NCBI GenBank assembly: GCA_910576815.1
Contig: CAJTKA010000001.1
Coordinates: forward strand, 132,613-196,612
Direction: 5' to 3'
DNA: 64,000 bases
Origin: an uncultured Lachnospiraceae bacterium
GTDB lineage: Bacteria > Bacillota > Clostridia > Lachnospirales > Lachnospiraceae
Part shown: positions 43,261 through 50,818 of the stretch, in pieces
Numbering within the stretch: the first letter of the stretch is position 1
How the letters are laid out: each line of letters opens with the position of its first letter
Position numbers and translations under genes: made by a program
Notes under the pieces: model-generated
Seen by the model: only the letters and a program-made list of their open reading frames with translations
What the model was told of the DNA's origin: nothing
Database searches by the model: none

Positions 43261-43305
43261 GCACACCGTACGCAAAGAAAACAGAAAATTTTCCGCCTCC
43301 TGCCC

Positions 43306-43479
43306 TCACATCTGTTTTCGAACGATACCATACTCGTCGTCTCTTTGGTAAAATGCGCAGTCAAAACTCCCGCCATCGAGGAAATGCCGCATATCGTCCT
43401 CATCCAAATCCACCATGCACACATAATACTCGTAGTCCTCGTCATACTGATAATTGCTGCAAGTATCGCACATACTCAT
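43306..43479 (-). CDS. Small Cys-rich protein, DUF6472-like, 57 aa
   Basis: MCDTCSNYQYDEDYEYYVCMVDLDE pattern with CxxC and a third and fourth Cys (VCMVDLDED, DCAFYQRDDE) suggests a zinc ribbon; it resembles a small Lachnospiraceae family I believe is DUF6472. Acidic. ATG 43479 has GAGGCGGC two bases upstream; another ATG follows two codons later. Function unknown. Confidence 0.75.
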   Translation of the reverse strand: MSMCDTCSNYQYDEDYEYYVCMVDLDEDDMRHFLDGGSFDCAFYQRDDEYGIVRKQM

Positions 43480-43612
43480 ATGCCGCCTCATTTCTGCGCT
43501 GCTTCCCGCATACGCCTTTTCAAACTGTCTCTGTACTGCTTTTCGTTTCTATCAAGCAATCGGTATCTTGCATGATCTTTCCCGTTTCAGATGTTGATTC
43601 GGGAAGAAATGA

Positions 43613-43640
43613 TTGACTTCTCAGACAGAAGTTTTATACT
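43613..43640 (+). promoter_or_regulatory. Sigma-A promoter for the HD-GYP gene
   Basis: TTGACT (43613-43618) and TATACT (43635-43640) with a 16-base spacer; about 100 bases upstream of the start codon. Confidence 0.65.
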
Positions 43641-43739
43641 AAATATGTACCCCATTTTAAAAAGTATATGATGTAAGCACTACATCTAGGGAGCTGCCCG
43701 ATCTTTTCGGAGCCTCCCGCAGACAGGAGGTCATACTGT

Positions 43740-44798
43740 ATGAAGGACGTAGCCCGCATGGCTTTGGAAAACGGCATGGTGATCGGCGAGGATATCTGCA
43801 ACTACCAGAATGAACTGATCATCCCAAAAGATACGGAAGTAACCGAAAAAGTAATCAAGAAGCTCGCGCTCCACTCCATTATCTGTGTCCCCATCAAGGA
43901 GGAGATCGACTTCGCTACCACACATTTTGAGAAAGTACGTCTAAGCAAGGCATTCCAAACCTTCCAGCTCACCTACAACAACCTGATGCCCATCTACGCA
44001 AAACTGATGAACGCATTCGTTGAAACCGGAGTCTGGAAAAACACCAATCAGCTCAGGGATATCTATACAAAACTTACTGCCTGTGCCGGTACGGGAGAAT
44101 CGCTTCTTGACTTTCTCTACAATATGCTGCCCAGAGAGGACGCCATGACCCACGCGCACTGCTTAAACTCCGCGCTGATCGCCGGCGTGTTCGGCACCTG
44201 GTGGGAACTTTCTCAGGAAGATCTTCTGCTGCTGGTACAATGCGCCTTCTTCTATGATATCGGAAAACTGAAACTCCCTCAGGACCTTCTTTGGAAATCA
44301 GATAAGCTCACTGACCTGGAAATTACCAAACTGAAAACCCACACCATGCTCGGCTTCGAGCTGTTAAAGGATCAGCCCGTTGACGAGCATGTGATCAAGG
44401 CCACCCTTATGCACCACGAGCGCTGCGACGGTTCCGGCTATCCTTCCAAACTGAAGGGCAGCAAGATCGACGTCTTTGCCAAGTACATCGCTGTCATTGA
44501 CGCATACGAGGCCATGACCTCCGCCCGCACTTACCGACAGCCCCTTCATCCCTTTCAGGTGATCGAAAACTTTGAGCGGGATGGTTATGAAAAATTTGAA
44601 AAAGGCATCCTGCAGCCCATCCTCTATCACATCTCCGCCACTCAGCTGGGCTTTACGGTGCGCTTAAACAATGATGAAGAAGCAAAAGTAACTACCATCA
44701 ATAAGGATAATCTGGCAAGACCGCTTCTGACCAGAGCGGACGGCACTTACATCGATCTTTCCTCAAAGCCGGATCTGAGCATTATGGCCATATTCTAA
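43740..44798 (+). CDS. HD-GYP domain protein with altered HD pair
   Basis: 352 aa. N-terminal unrecognised part (1-125) and an HD-GYP domain (about 130-290). First His H140 (AHCLNSA), HTMLG H201, HH225-226 with DGSGYP 230-235 and the closing DAYEAMTSARTYR are present, but the HD pair is Y172-D173 (FFYDIGKLKLP) instead of His-Asp. The family hydrolyses c-di-GMP or acts as an effector; loss of the metal His may impair or change activity. AGGAGG nine bases before ATG. Flanked by a good promoter and terminator, so monocistronic. Confidence 0.9.
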   Translation: MKDVARMALENGMVIGEDICNYQNELIIPKDTEVTEKVIKKLALHSIICVPIKEEIDFATTHFEKVRLSKAFQTFQLTYNNLMPIYAKLMNAFVETGVWKNTNQLRDIYTKLTACAGTGESLLDFLYNMLPREDAMTHAHCLNSALIAGVFGTWWELSQEDLLLLVQCAFFYDIGKLKLPQDLLWKSDKLTDLEITKLKTHTMLGFELLKDQPVDEHVIKATLMHHERCDGSGYPSKLKGSKIDVFAKYIAVIDAYEAMTSARTYRQPLHPFQVIENFERDGYEKFEKGILQPILYHISATQLGFTVRLNNDEEAKVTTINKDNLARPLLTRADGTYIDLSSKPDLSIMAIF

Positions 44799-44812
44799 GC
44801 CTTTTCGTGAGG

Positions 44813-44838
44813 CCGGGTGTTTCGGCACCCGGTTTTTT
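44813..44838. terminator. Bidirectional terminator between the HD-GYP and PBP genes
   Basis: CCGGGTG/CACCCGG stem, six-base loop, T6 on the plus side; A-rich left flank could serve the minus-strand gene weakly. Confidence 0.8.
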
Positions 44839-44843
44839 ACTTC

Positions 44844-46331
44844 CTACTCTGCAAAACAGGCATCCAAAATACGCTTCGCGATCGGCACGGCATAGTCGCC
44901 GCCGCTGCCTGCCCCTTCTATGATAATGGTCACGCACACCTCTGGATCTTCTACGGGCGCAAATCCCGTAAACCAAGCGTGAGAATCTGTCTTGACCTTA
45001 TTATACTCCGCAGAACCCGTCTTGCCCGCGGCCGTATAAGACAGACCCGAAAGTTTTTTTCCCGTACCGCTCTCTATAACCTCCGCCATCAGTTCCGTCA
45101 TGATCTGCGCTTCCTCCTCGCTCAGTAACCGCTTGTAAGTATCCGGAGCAAACTGCTTCACTACTGCTTTTTCGTGGTTTTCCACGCGATCGATCAAATA
45201 AGGTTTCATCAACATACCGTCATTTGCAATGGCGCAGGTGATCATATTCAGTTGTAAGGGTGTCATCTGCGTAGTTCCCTGCCCAATTGCTGCCTGCATC
45301 ACGTCCGCGTCCGTAGTTTCTGCATCCATATGCAGACTGCTCTTGTTGTAGGCAAAGTCCACTTCCAACGGTTGATTGAACAACAGCTCGTCCACCGTTC
45401 TGCCGAATTTGGCGCGGTCAAGGGAGAGACCAATATTCGCAAACGCGGAATTGCAGGACTTAGCAAAAGCTTTTGTGAAGTCTTCGCTGCCATGTGCGGA
45501 GCCATGGTAGCAGTTGATGCGCTCCTCCCCATGGGAAAAGTGGCCGTTGCACTGAAATTTGAATTGACTATACGAGTCAGCATTTTCTTTGATATACTCT
45601 AAGGCTGTCACGATCTTAAAGGTAGATCCCGGCGGATAAAGTCCCTGCGTGACGCGGTTCACAAGCACGCCGCTCTCCTTGTCCGCAAGCAGTCCGTCCC
45701 AGATCTCCTCGATCTCATTGGGATCAAAGTCCGGCTTCGATACCATGGCCAGGATGCGCCCGGTTTTCGGCTCCGTCACCAGCACGGCGCCTTTGTAGAC
45801 GCCAAGGGAATCATACGCAATCTGCTGCAAATCCACATCCAATGTGGTAAACACATTGTCTCCCGGGTATTTTTCGCCCGCCATATCGCTTGCCACCTTC
45901 TCGGAAAGCTTGGTATTGGAATTGATCAGGTAATAATTAGCCTGTGCCTCCACGCCGAATCTGCCGTTTACAGCATAGCCGACTGCATGGGAAAAAAGGT
46001 TTGCATACGGGTAAACCCGCACTTCCTCACCTTCCGTATCCGTCTGCGTCTCTGCCAGCTTCTGACCGCCTGCCGCATAAATCGTGCCTCTCTTATTCTG
46101 CGCAATCAACAGGTTCTGTCTGCTGTTATAACTATTATTGATGAGCGACTGTCTGTGCGTTGCGGCATAATGACCGGTGTAGCCCATCATCAGTAAAAAC
46201 AAGCCCACAAAAAACCATGTGACCGCAAGAATCTGCCGGTTACGCTTCCTCTTTGCCTTCCCGATCTTCAGATTCTTCCTGCTCCCATTCGACGCTTCTC
46301 TCTCTCTTTTTTCGTTTTCTGTTCCTGGCAC
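44844..46331 (-). CDS. Class B penicillin-binding protein (PbpA-like)
   Basis: 495 aa, short form without a large pedestal. One membrane span (about 33-53); transpeptidase motifs S236-T-F-K239, S292-C-N294, K437-T-G-S440. Pairing with the SEDS gene just upstream resembles the FtsW-PbpA arrangement of Actinobacteria and Clostridia. Start is GTG 46331, with AAGGAG six bases upstream, lying 92 bases inside the ftsW gene in another frame; no later ATG precedes the membrane span. A sporulation or division role is inferred. Confidence 0.9.
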   Translation of the reverse strand: MPGTENEKREREASNGSRKNLKIGKAKRKRNRQILAVTWFFVGLFLLMMGYTGHYAATHRQSLINNSYNSRQNLLIAQNKRGTIYAAGGQKLAETQTDTEGEEVRVYPYANLFSHAVGYAVNGRFGVEAQANYYLINSNTKLSEKVASDMAGEKYPGDNVFTTLDVDLQQIAYDSLGVYKGAVLVTEPKTGRILAMVSKPDFDPNEIEEIWDGLLADKESGVLVNRVTQGLYPPGSTFKIVTALEYIKENADSYSQFKFQCNGHFSHGEERINCYHGSAHGSEDFTKAFAKSCNSAFANIGLSLDRAKFGRTVDELLFNQPLEVDFAYNKSSLHMDAETTDADVMQAAIGQGTTQMTPLQLNMITCAIANDGMLMKPYLIDRVENHEKAVVKQFAPDTYKRLLSEEEAQIMTELMAEVIESGTGKKLSGLSYTAAGKTGSAEYNKVKTDSHAWFTGFAPVEDPEVCVTIIIEGAGSGGDYAVPIAKRILDACFAE

Positions 46332-47640
46332 GTCTGTCTCCTTCGTCCCGTCTGATAATGTATAGTCCTTCTATGATAAAAAACATAAGCAGTGTCGTCA
46401 ATACTGAACTGCCTCCATAGCTGATAAAAGGCAGGGTCACGCCCGTCATGGGAATGAACTTGGTTCCTCCGCCCACCGTCAAAAATACCTGGAAAATATA
46501 GGTAATGCCAAGACCAAAGGCGATCAGCCTGTAAAAACGGTCCTGCAGCTTCATTGAGATGTTCATGCACATGATGAAGCTGCTGATACAGATCAGGATC
46601 ATGCACATGGAAAAGATGATCCCCAGCTCCTCTGCCACCGCAGAGAACACAAAGTCGGCCTCCACCAGGGGAATCGCCGTGGGATTGCCCCTGAAAAGTC
46701 CCAATCCGAACCACCCGCCGCTGCTGATCCCGAACAGGGACTGGGTAATCTGGAAACCTGCATCATCAATGCAGGCAAAAGGATCCTGCCAGGCCTGTAC
46801 CCGCTGCTGTACGTGGGTAAACAGCTTGAAGGCGATCACCGCCGCCGCAGAGCCGCCCGCCGCGCCCAAAAACAGATAACGCCACTTTCCTGTGGCAATA
46901 AAGACCATGAACACATAGACCACAAAGAAGATCAATGCGCTTCCCAAATCTTTTGATGCCACCAAGATCAGTACATGCAGACCCGCCAGCACCGCCGTCA
47001 CCGCCACCCTGAGAAAATCCCAGGATTCATGAAAGGCGCTGGCCACAAAGAAGACAAAGAGGACCTTCACAAACTCGGAAGGCTGGAACGTAACGCCCGC
47101 AATGGAGTAAGAAATCTTAGAGCCATAGGTGACAGAACCCAAAAGCAGCACCACCCCCAGCGCCAAAATACCGACTCCCGCATAAACCCAGGTCAGACTC
47201 TTTAGAAACTTTAGATTCCGCATAAAGAAAGGAACCGCCATCCCAATCACAATAGAGACCGTGACAATAAAAAACTGCTTAATTGCTTTCTCATAGGACA
47301 GTCTTGTCAAAATCACAAAGCCGATGCTCAAGAGCATACAGGTATTGTTGATGATGAGCAGATTCCCCTTCGGGTAGATCATGCGAAAGAGCATGATCGT
47401 TGAAAACAGTAAGATCTGCTGCAATACATAAAAGAGCAGATACTCAATCTTTCCCGTCTCAAAACAAATCACCAAAAAGCACGAAAAATGCACCAGAAAC
47501 ATCCAAATGTTCTGGCGGATATACCCGGCTTTTCGCCGCTCCTCCTCCTGAAAGCGGAACACCAAAAAACACTCCAGCGTGTAGCAGGCGATAAACAGGG
47601 TGATAAAATATTTAGAAAGCTCTGTGATATAAAGTTCCAT
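46240..47640 (-). CDS. FtsW/RodA/SpoVE family SEDS glycosyltransferase
   Basis: 466 aa polytopic membrane protein, about ten spans. Conserved parts: YSIAGVTFQPSEFVKVLF, ASKDLGSALIFFVVYVFM, VEADFVFSAVAEELGII and GVTLPFISYGGSSVLTTLL. The N-terminus (about 1-140) is longer than in the RodA above, and the C-terminus is a charged Arg/Glu tail overlapping the PBP gene. ATG 47640 chosen for its GGTG site; a TTG four codons earlier is possible. Partner of the following PBP. Confidence 0.92.
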   Translation of the reverse strand: MELYITELSKYFITLFIACYTLECFLVFRFQEEERRKAGYIRQNIWMFLVHFSCFLVICFETGKIEYLLFYVLQQILLFSTIMLFRMIYPKGNLLIINNTCMLLSIGFVILTRLSYEKAIKQFFIVTVSIVIGMAVPFFMRNLKFLKSLTWVYAGVGILALGVVLLLGSVTYGSKISYSIAGVTFQPSEFVKVLFVFFVASAFHESWDFLRVAVTAVLAGLHVLILVASKDLGSALIFFVVYVFMVFIATGKWRYLFLGAAGGSAAAVIAFKLFTHVQQRVQAWQDPFACIDDAGFQITQSLFGISSGGWFGLGLFRGNPTAIPLVEADFVFSAVAEELGIIFSMCMILICISSFIMCMNISMKLQDRFYRLIAFGLGITYIFQVFLTVGGGTKFIPMTGVTLPFISYGGSSVLTTLLMFFIIEGLYIIRRDEGDRRARNRKRKKRERSVEWEQEESEDREGKEEA

Positions 47641-47681
47641 AATCGTCACCAAAGTTTCCAGTCATTTCAATTATTCAATGC

Positions 47682-47712
47682 GGAGAATGCCGTATTGCAG
47701 GCAATTTCACTC
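47682..47712 (-). repeat. Partial palindromic element, copy C
   Basis: Resembles the second hairpin of copies A and B: GGAGAATGCC (47682-47691) facing GGCAATTTCACTCC (47699-47712) with insertions that weaken the stem. Overlaps the stop of the U32 peptidase gene (47707-47709). The first, branched part is absent. Confidence 0.4.
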
Positions 47713-50163
47713 CACGCCCCGTTTGCAGTGTCCGGCAGTATAGTTCGAAAACGCATAGGTCCTACGCAGAATCTGCTCACAGACTTCCCCCGCTTCTATC
47801 GTAAAATCATAGCGATCAGCGGACGCGGCGATCCGCTCCCTCTCCTTTACGGCGGTATGCAGCGAATAGGACACGGCATTATATAGGACATTATAACAGT
47901 GATCGCAGTTTAGCACTACAGGAAATGCAATTTCTTTACGATCTTTTAAGAAAATTTGTCTTTCCTCCCCGATCCTGCTTCCCGCCTTTTCGCCTTTCGC
48001 TGCTCCGTTTCGGCAGGCATCAACAGTCTTTGCCAGACAGTTTGCCGTGACCATCATGGGAATGTGGCTGTAGACGATCAAATTCGCAGAAAGGCCATGC
48101 CTTTTTGCTGCCTGCACAAGATGTGCCGCCTCTCCCGCATTCAATTCATAGGGCAGCGTGATTTCATCCACATAATCTGCCAAAAAAGCGGCCGCCTCCC
48201 CGTTAAAGCAGTATAGCCCTGCATCCGCCACCAGCGAATACGCCTTACCTGCCTTTTCCATTCCCTCAGAAACATCTCTCGCAAAGGCAAGGCCTTCCAG
48301 AGAGCGGATCAGGAATCCCTGTATCCTGCCGCGAATCTCAGGTGCCCGCAAAGCCTCCGTAAACCGCCGCAGCCAATCTTCATCCCGCTCCCGCAGAATA
48401 AAGGGCAGGGCCAGATAGCAGGCAAAGGATCTATCTTCATCCGCAGCCGTCCCCTCTGAACCTGCAATTCCTGCCTCATCCCCGTTTTTCAGTATCGCCA
48501 AAACCTCATCCCGCTCCCGCAGGAAAAGATCGCTTTCGATGTAAATACGGCTACAGCCGCAGGAGACAGCGGCACGAAACTGATCCAACGTCGCCACCAG
48601 AGCATGGATGGGACGAGATTGCGCGTCTTTATTCGTTGACTGACTTAGTCGGTCTTGGTTCATATTCTGTCTGAACTCATCTCCCGCGCTTACCGCGCTC
48701 CTCTGTTCTGCTCCTGCCAAAAGCCTGTTTTCCGCATCTTCGGCGCTTCCGCCACCGAACTTTTGCGATGTCTCCTTTTCACAGACTATCACTTCAAATG
48801 CCGCCACCGCCTCCCGCCGCAGCTCATTTAACGCGCGCACCGGCACGAAGCCTTCCCCTTCCATCTCGATTTCGCATTCCGTCACACGAAGCAGGCTATC
48901 ACCCATCTTTGTGAGTTGTTTTCTGACGGCCTCCTCTGTCAGAGGCGCCTTCATTGCGGGCTGCACGGTCTCGCCGGTCACTTCCGCAGCATATGCGGCA
49001 GCTTTCGATTCCACCTTGCATATACATTTCGCGGCAGACTCCTGCCTCTCCTCAAACACGCTCTCGTCTGCTTTTGACTTCGCCCCGTCATCTCTCCAAT
49101 CTGATGAGATACATATCTCCAAGGGCTCGTCCACCGCCACACGCGCCTTAATCCGTACAGGCATCTTTTCCGGTTCCCTAATATACTCTTCCCGAATCTC
49201 GCCAAGCAACGCCTCGTCACAGTTCTCATACCCTGGCTTTTCCAGGGTGATCATCTCCTTACCGTTATGCCTCTCGTAATAACCCGTCTGAATCTCACTG
49301 CGGATATAAAGGCGTTTCAGCCTGTCAAGATCGGCCTTTTCCACCTGATAACGCGCACTGTCCCCGTAACAGCGATCAATATACTTTCGATAAATGGCGG
49401 TGACGCCCGCTGCATACTCGGGCCGTTTCATCCGTCCCTCGATCTTGAAAGAGTCGATCCCAACCCCGATCAGGGCCGGCAGATATTCCAGCGTACACAT
49501 ATCTTTAAGACTTAGCGGATAGCCCTCCCCTGCCAGTCGCTTCTTTCCCTCAAAAATCTCATAGGGAAGTCTGCACGGCTGAGCACAGCGCCCCCTGTTT
49601 CCGCTCCTGCCGCCCAAGATGCTGCTAAAAAGACACTGTCCCGAATAACAATAACACATGGCGCCGTGGATAAAACACTCTACCTCCACGCCTGCTTCCT
49701 CTCGAATCTTTTGCACTTCCAGCAAAGACAACTCTCTGGCCGGCACGATACGGCTGATCCCCGCCTCTTTGAGCAGGGCGGCTCCTCCTGCTCCCGTCAC
49801 TGTCATCTGGGTGCTGGCATGCAGGGTAAGTCCCGGAAAACGCTCTCTCAGATAGCGAAGCACCCCCAGATCCTGCACGATCACGCCGTCAAGCCCCGCC
49901 TCATAAAAGGGCGTAAGGTAATCAAACAGCGTCGCAAGCTCCCGCTCCTTCAAAAGGGTGTTCACAGTCAGATAAATCTTTTTCCCGTAAAAATGGGCGA
50001 CGTAAAGCGTACGGAGAATCTCCGCCGCCGTAAAATTATCCGCATAGGCTCTGGCGCCAAACTGCTCTCCGCCCAAATATACCGCGTCCGCGCCGGCATT
50101 GACAGCCCCTAAAAAAGCCTCAAAATTACCCGCCGGAGCAAGAAGCTCCACTTTTTTCCCCAT
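47707..50163 (-). CDS. U32 family peptidase / hydroxylase-like with C-terminal extension
   Basis: 818 aa. N-terminal U32 domain: KVELLAPAGNFEAF, GADAVYLGGEQFGAR, and the signature ECFIHGAMCYCYSGQC with its Cys set; later GIDSFKIEGRMKRPEYA. Related proteins include a collagenase-like PrtC and the rRNA hydroxylase RlhA, which needs prephenate and Fe-S Cys; this protein has the Cys pattern. The long, Glu/Lys-rich C-terminal part (about 400-818, DUF3656-like) has further Cys. Ends at copy C. Activity on RNA or protein cannot be decided here. Confidence 0.88.
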   Translation of the reverse strand: MGKKVELLAPAGNFEAFLGAVNAGADAVYLGGEQFGARAYADNFTAAEILRTLYVAHFYGKKIYLTVNTLLKERELATLFDYLTPFYEAGLDGVIVQDLGVLRYLRERFPGLTLHASTQMTVTGAGGAALLKEAGISRIVPARELSLLEVQKIREEAGVEVECFIHGAMCYCYSGQCLFSSILGGRSGNRGRCAQPCRLPYEIFEGKKRLAGEGYPLSLKDMCTLEYLPALIGVGIDSFKIEGRMKRPEYAAGVTAIYRKYIDRCYGDSARYQVEKADLDRLKRLYIRSEIQTGYYERHNGKEMITLEKPGYENCDEALLGEIREEYIREPEKMPVRIKARVAVDEPLEICISSDWRDDGAKSKADESVFEERQESAAKCICKVESKAAAYAAEVTGETVQPAMKAPLTEEAVRKQLTKMGDSLLRVTECEIEMEGEGFVPVRALNELRREAVAAFEVIVCEKETSQKFGGGSAEDAENRLLAGAEQRSAVSAGDEFRQNMNQDRLSQSTNKDAQSRPIHALVATLDQFRAAVSCGCSRIYIESDLFLRERDEVLAILKNGDEAGIAGSEGTAADEDRSFACYLALPFILRERDEDWLRRFTEALRAPEIRGRIQGFLIRSLEGLAFARDVSEGMEKAGKAYSLVADAGLYCFNGEAAAFLADYVDEITLPYELNAGEAAHLVQAAKRHGLSANLIVYSHIPMMVTANCLAKTVDACRNGAAKGEKAGSRIGEERQIFLKDRKEIAFPVVLNCDHCYNVLYNAVSYSLHTAVKERERIAASADRYDFTIEAGEVCEQILRRTYAFSNYTAGHCKRGVE

Positions 50164-50216
50164 ATCTTCACTCCGCTTCCAAAAACTTATCGTCAGACGA
50201 CAACCTTTCCTGTCGA

Positions 50217-50245
50217 TTAAAAAGAGCAGACCACTGATCTGCTCC
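50217..50245 (-). terminator. Rho-independent terminator after zapA
   Basis: GAGCAGA/TCTGCTC (7 pairs, loop of seven), followed on the minus strand by TTTTTAA. Confidence 0.75.
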
Positions 50246-50268
50246 TTCCCTTTTCTATTGATATTCTT

Positions 50269-50682
50269 CTATTGTTTCCCTTTGCGTTCCTTAAGCTCCG
50301 TCTCCATGCGGACGATCTGCTTGGCATTCTCGTTCGCCTCATTCTGGAGAGTTTTTACGTTCTTTTCCGTGTTCTCAAGCTTCATCTGCGCCGCGATCAA
50401 GTCATGCTTTAAGGCGTAAACCTCATCGTTTTTGTTCTTCAAATCTTCTTCCAGGATACCGATCTGCTTCTTTGCTTTAAAATAATCATCAGCGATATTG
50501 AGCTGGAGGAGTACATTCTGGGTATCCATCGGTTGTCTCTTAAAGCTGTCGATCTTGTTGTATTCAGCAATCTTATTGTTTATGTAGGAGGCCACCTTCT
50601 GCAGATATTCCTCACTCTCGTAACCGCTCAGCGTAAAGACCTTGCCGGCGATGATTACTTCCGTATCTGTTTTTGTTGACAT
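50269..50682 (-). CDS. zapA: Cell division protein ZapA
   Basis: 137 aa. N-terminal ZapA globular domain (TDTEVIIAGKVFTLSGYESEEYLQKVASYINNK) followed by a long coiled coil (about 75-135). Promotes FtsZ filament bundling at the Z ring. ATG 50682 has GGAGGA nine bases upstream; a GTG three codons earlier abuts that site. The coiled coil is longer than in the minimal family members. Confidence 0.92.
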   Translation of the reverse strand: MSTKTDTEVIIAGKVFTLSGYESEEYLQKVASYINNKIAEYNKIDSFKRQPMDTQNVLLQLNIADDYFKAKKQIGILEEDLKNKNDEVYALKHDLIAAQMKLENTEKNVKTLQNEANENAKQIVRMETELKERKGKQ

Positions 50683-50818
50683 AAGGAACACTCCTCCAAC
50701 GCTGTGCTTACACTATCAACCTCATTATAGCTGTCCTAAGACGGAATTTCAAGCCCTTCTTTCTCCTATGCGTAACATTTCCGTAACATTTTATAGGAAT
50801 ATACCGCATAAACAGGCA

